Positions 63,001-64,000 of a stretch of DNA of 64,000 nt are shown here, piece by piece. This DNA is from Flavobacterium sp. JAS (GTDB taxonomy: Bacteria > Bacteroidota > Bacteroidia > Flavobacteriales > Flavobacteriaceae). The number at the start of each line of letters is the position of its first letter. The first letter of the stretch is position 1. The DNA lies in NCBI RefSeq assembly GCF_020991455.1, contig NZ_JAJMOX010000007.1, forward strand, positions 310,001 to 374,000, given 5' to 3'. Position numbers and translations under genes: made by a program. Under the pieces are notes generated by a model. It was not told where the DNA came from. It saw only the letters and a list, made by a program, of their open reading frames with translations, and made no database searches.

Positions 63001-64000
63001 CTGCCCCATCGGTACCCACCCAAATATTGTTTTTTTCATCTTCGCAAAACGATAAAATAAAATTCTGGGCAGGATCACTGGCATTATAGCGGATCGTTTT
63101 AAAATATTTGGGCGTACTGCTGAGCATGCTAATTCCCCCTCGCAGGGTACCAAACCATTTGTTGCCTGATTTGTCTTCGTAGAGGCTCCAAACCGAATTG
63201 CTTTTAACCAGATTATTGTCTTTTACAGAATTCCAAGCCATTGCTTTTTTATCGGACCCTATAACCCTGTAGATTCCACAACCATCGGTTGTAATCCAAA
63301 GGTTCTTTTTCTTATCTACAAGAAGATCCGTCACGCTGCATTTATTGGAAAGATAGTTCTTCGAGAGTCTACCCCACTGGGTATTAAAAAGAAAAACGCC
63401 TTCATCTGTTCCCAGCCAAAGATTGCCACCACTAGAGGATTTCATTGCTTTAACTTCAATGGAGAGTGGAAAAACAACCTTCAAACTTTTTGTGGTAATA
63501 CTATAACTGCAAACACCTATATTTTTGACATATACCCAACAATGCCCTTTTTTTATCTCAGGCTGAATTGCTATGGCGTCATAATTATCAATGTTGGGTT
63601 TATTTCCTTCTGCTTTAAGGGAGATGTGTTTGCCGATAAAGGATCCGTTTTCAAAACTAATTAATCCCAAATTTTGCGAGGCCACCAAAACCAAATTCTT
63701 TGAAACCGAGCTGCTCTGATGAATAATATCTTTTAAGATCTTGGGCTTCTGATTTAAAATACTATACTCCACAGGGCCAAATGTAGCACTGGTTTTATTA
63801 TAAATACAGATGCCGTTAGAGCCTCCAATCCAGATGTTATTTCTTGAATCTCCTTCGATATTATAAATGGTATTAAATAAAAGGGAATTTTTATCGTTGA
63901 TTCTATTGCGATAGACCTTAAAATTATAGCCATCGTAACGATTGAGTCCATCATAGGTTCCAAACCACAAATAACCCTCTTTGTCCTGAAAAATTGTTGT
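60068..64000 (-). CDS. Hybrid two-component system (HTCS) regulator of the galactan PUL (N-terminus cut by window edge)
   Basis: The frame stays open to the last base of the window (codons for TTIFQDKEGYLW precede the first internal TTG), so the true start lies outside. At least 1311 residues are present: two-component propeller blades, a Y_Y_Y domain ending near NVLPPWYRTWWAY, one membrane helix, HisKA (TYISHEFRTP), HATPase (NLMSNAFKYTP, DNGDGI, GTGFGIGLYIV), receiver (VLIIDDNADIR, DLVISDITM, TKPF) and an AraC-type HTH at the C-terminus. All expected residues look intact. It is divergent from nothing in view and lies upstream of the PUL on the same strand, as its likely activator. Confidence 0.95.
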   Translation of the reverse strand, partial: TTIFQDKEGYLWFGTYDGLNRYDGYNFKVYRNRINDKNSLLFNTIYNIEGDSRNNIWIGGSNGICIYNKTSATFGPVEYSILNQKPKILKDIIHQSSSVSKNLVLVASQNLGLISFENGSFIGKHISLKAEGNKPNIDNYDAIAIQPEIKKGHCWVYVKNIGVCSYSITTKSLKVVFPLSIEVKAMKSSSGGNLWLGTDEGVFLFNTQWGRLSKNYLSNKCSVTDLLVDKKKNLWITTDGCGIYRVIGSDKKAMAWNSVKDNNLVKSNSVWSLYEDKSGNKWFGTLRGGISMLSSTPKYFKTIRYNASDPAQNFILSFCEDEKNNIWVGTDGAGLKYWNRKNNTYISYGNKLSSPFITSIIRDTDNQIWLSSWAGGVSKINPKTNTVAHYSCYNPFTGQTEKNIWFVYKDSKANIWASATNEGSLYLFNKTKNNFELFDKSIRNLQCLIQTSDGRLWGGNYTTLFSIEKETRKINKVTIGNPVRCIHEDKDKNLWLGTQEGGLLLFDRKTNTFKRLTIDDGLPSNTILRLLEDKEGNLWMSTYNGICRFDKKRKTFRNFSVNDGLQSNQFSFNAGLKLSSGEFLFGGINGFNVFFPQTIKGSNQQNNLLLTDFYLNNQPIEESKTDLVVQWDSGKIKEVSLPYDQTTLSLEFVALDYTNADKINYAYFLEGWDQQWNFVGQARKANYSRLPEGKYTFKVKTTNFTGGWNKAQSLITINVLPPWYRTWWAYGLYLLAGIASIFAYLEYHKNKEKLKYKVKIAELESKKEKEIAQKQSSMFTYISHEFRTPLSLIINPLKKAVQKENVQNGSSGSDLAIAHRNARRLLSLVDQLLLFRKAENDADSLRLSTINVNNLCNEVYQCFVNQAKDKKIHYNFNIPDHEIEIIGDYEKIEISLFNLMSNAFKYTPMGGVINLNLGENNYEVILEIADNGDGIHQRDIGVIFEKFKQINSKVSVGTGFGIGLYIVKYFVDKHKGTVSCTSEIGKGSVFKLTFLKGDSHFENVEITSEIPKRSELFNELIVDEIQEDSALSNALISENDFQKIMLTPKRTVLIIDDNADIRAYLIKLFSANYMVYSAENGEEGLKLTKKHLPDLVISDITMQEMDGLELCRKIKENPDLSHIPVILLTASKNPETHLQGISDGADDYITKPFDDDILLARVESLLKNRSNLRAYFLDSITLKENTQKVPVEYQEILKKCIDIVEANIHKRDFTIKNFALEMGMSHRTLYTKIKIISGQTLNAFIRSVRIRRAAMLMLTEDINIAQASAEVGFEDPKYFRQQFVKLFGMTPSEYIKKYKSSFNADLNIIK

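Noticed and set aside
1..64000. CRISPR arrays, tRNA or rRNA genes, insertion sequences, prophage
   Set aside because: I looked for regular repeats with spacers, cloverleaf ends with CCA or TTCGA-type loops, and transposase or integrase motifs, and saw none.

Overview
The window looks like a chromosomal segment of a Flavobacterium-type member of the Bacteroidota. The evidence is AT-rich DNA, SusC/SusD pairs, hybrid two-component regulators, type IX secretion (T9SS) C-terminal domains, promoters of the TTG / TAnnTTTG type, and starts without Shine-Dalgarno sites. No tRNA, rRNA, CRISPR array, transposase or phage gene was seen. Nearly all of it is devoted to polysaccharide breakdown.

Region A (1-11528, minus strand) is a set of large secreted enzymes: a GH18 chitinase cut by the window edge, a GH64-type beta-1,3-glucanase with beta/gamma-crystallin, ricin-type and CBM6 modules, and a GH16 beta-glucanase with three tandem unknown modules plus a discoidin domain. 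Each ends in a T9SS sorting domain (cut short in the chitinase). Upstream lies a propeller/Y_Y_Y/LuxR-type regulator. Chitin plus beta-1,3-glucan suggests fungal cell wall or laminarin. A HAD phosphatase (11950-12576) follows.

Region B (12821-24220) is a complete uronate catabolism cluster. KduI and KduD take unsaturated uronate products to 2-keto-3-deoxygluconate (KDG). UxaC, a UxuB-like SDR and UxuA take D-glucuronate to the same KDG. KdgK and KDPG aldolase finish the path, and an ExuT-like transporter imports hexuronate. A DUF4861 protein and a YhcH/YiaL-type protein are embedded. A LacI-type regulator is divergent from kdgK, and a palindromic operator sits at the predicted kdgK transcription start.

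Region C (24268-40264, plus strand) supplies the uronates: a secreted beta-helix protein of unknown specificity, an HTCS regulator, SusC/SusD, a GH88 unsaturated glucuronyl hydrolase lipoprotein, and two GH2 enzymes that both carry the N-x-K motif of beta-glucuronidases. Regions B and C together form a system for a glucuronic-acid-containing polysaccharide that yields both saturated and unsaturated sugars. No known polysaccharide lyase family was recognised, which makes the beta-helix protein the candidate new lyase.

Region D (40365-43684) is a short stretch of general genes: DUF2911, a serine hydrolase, an NlpE-like lipoprotein and a YegP-like protein, separated by clear terminators.

Region E (43806-64000, minus strand) is a second PUL: HTCS (cut by the window edge), surface glycan-binding lipoprotein, SusC, SusD, two tandem GH30 enzymes, GH2, GH27 and a double-module GH43. 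The set fits beta-1,6-galactan side chains of type II arabinogalactan. Hairpins lie between several of its enzyme genes, and a direct repeat next to a promoter-like element lies in the 725-bp leader region.
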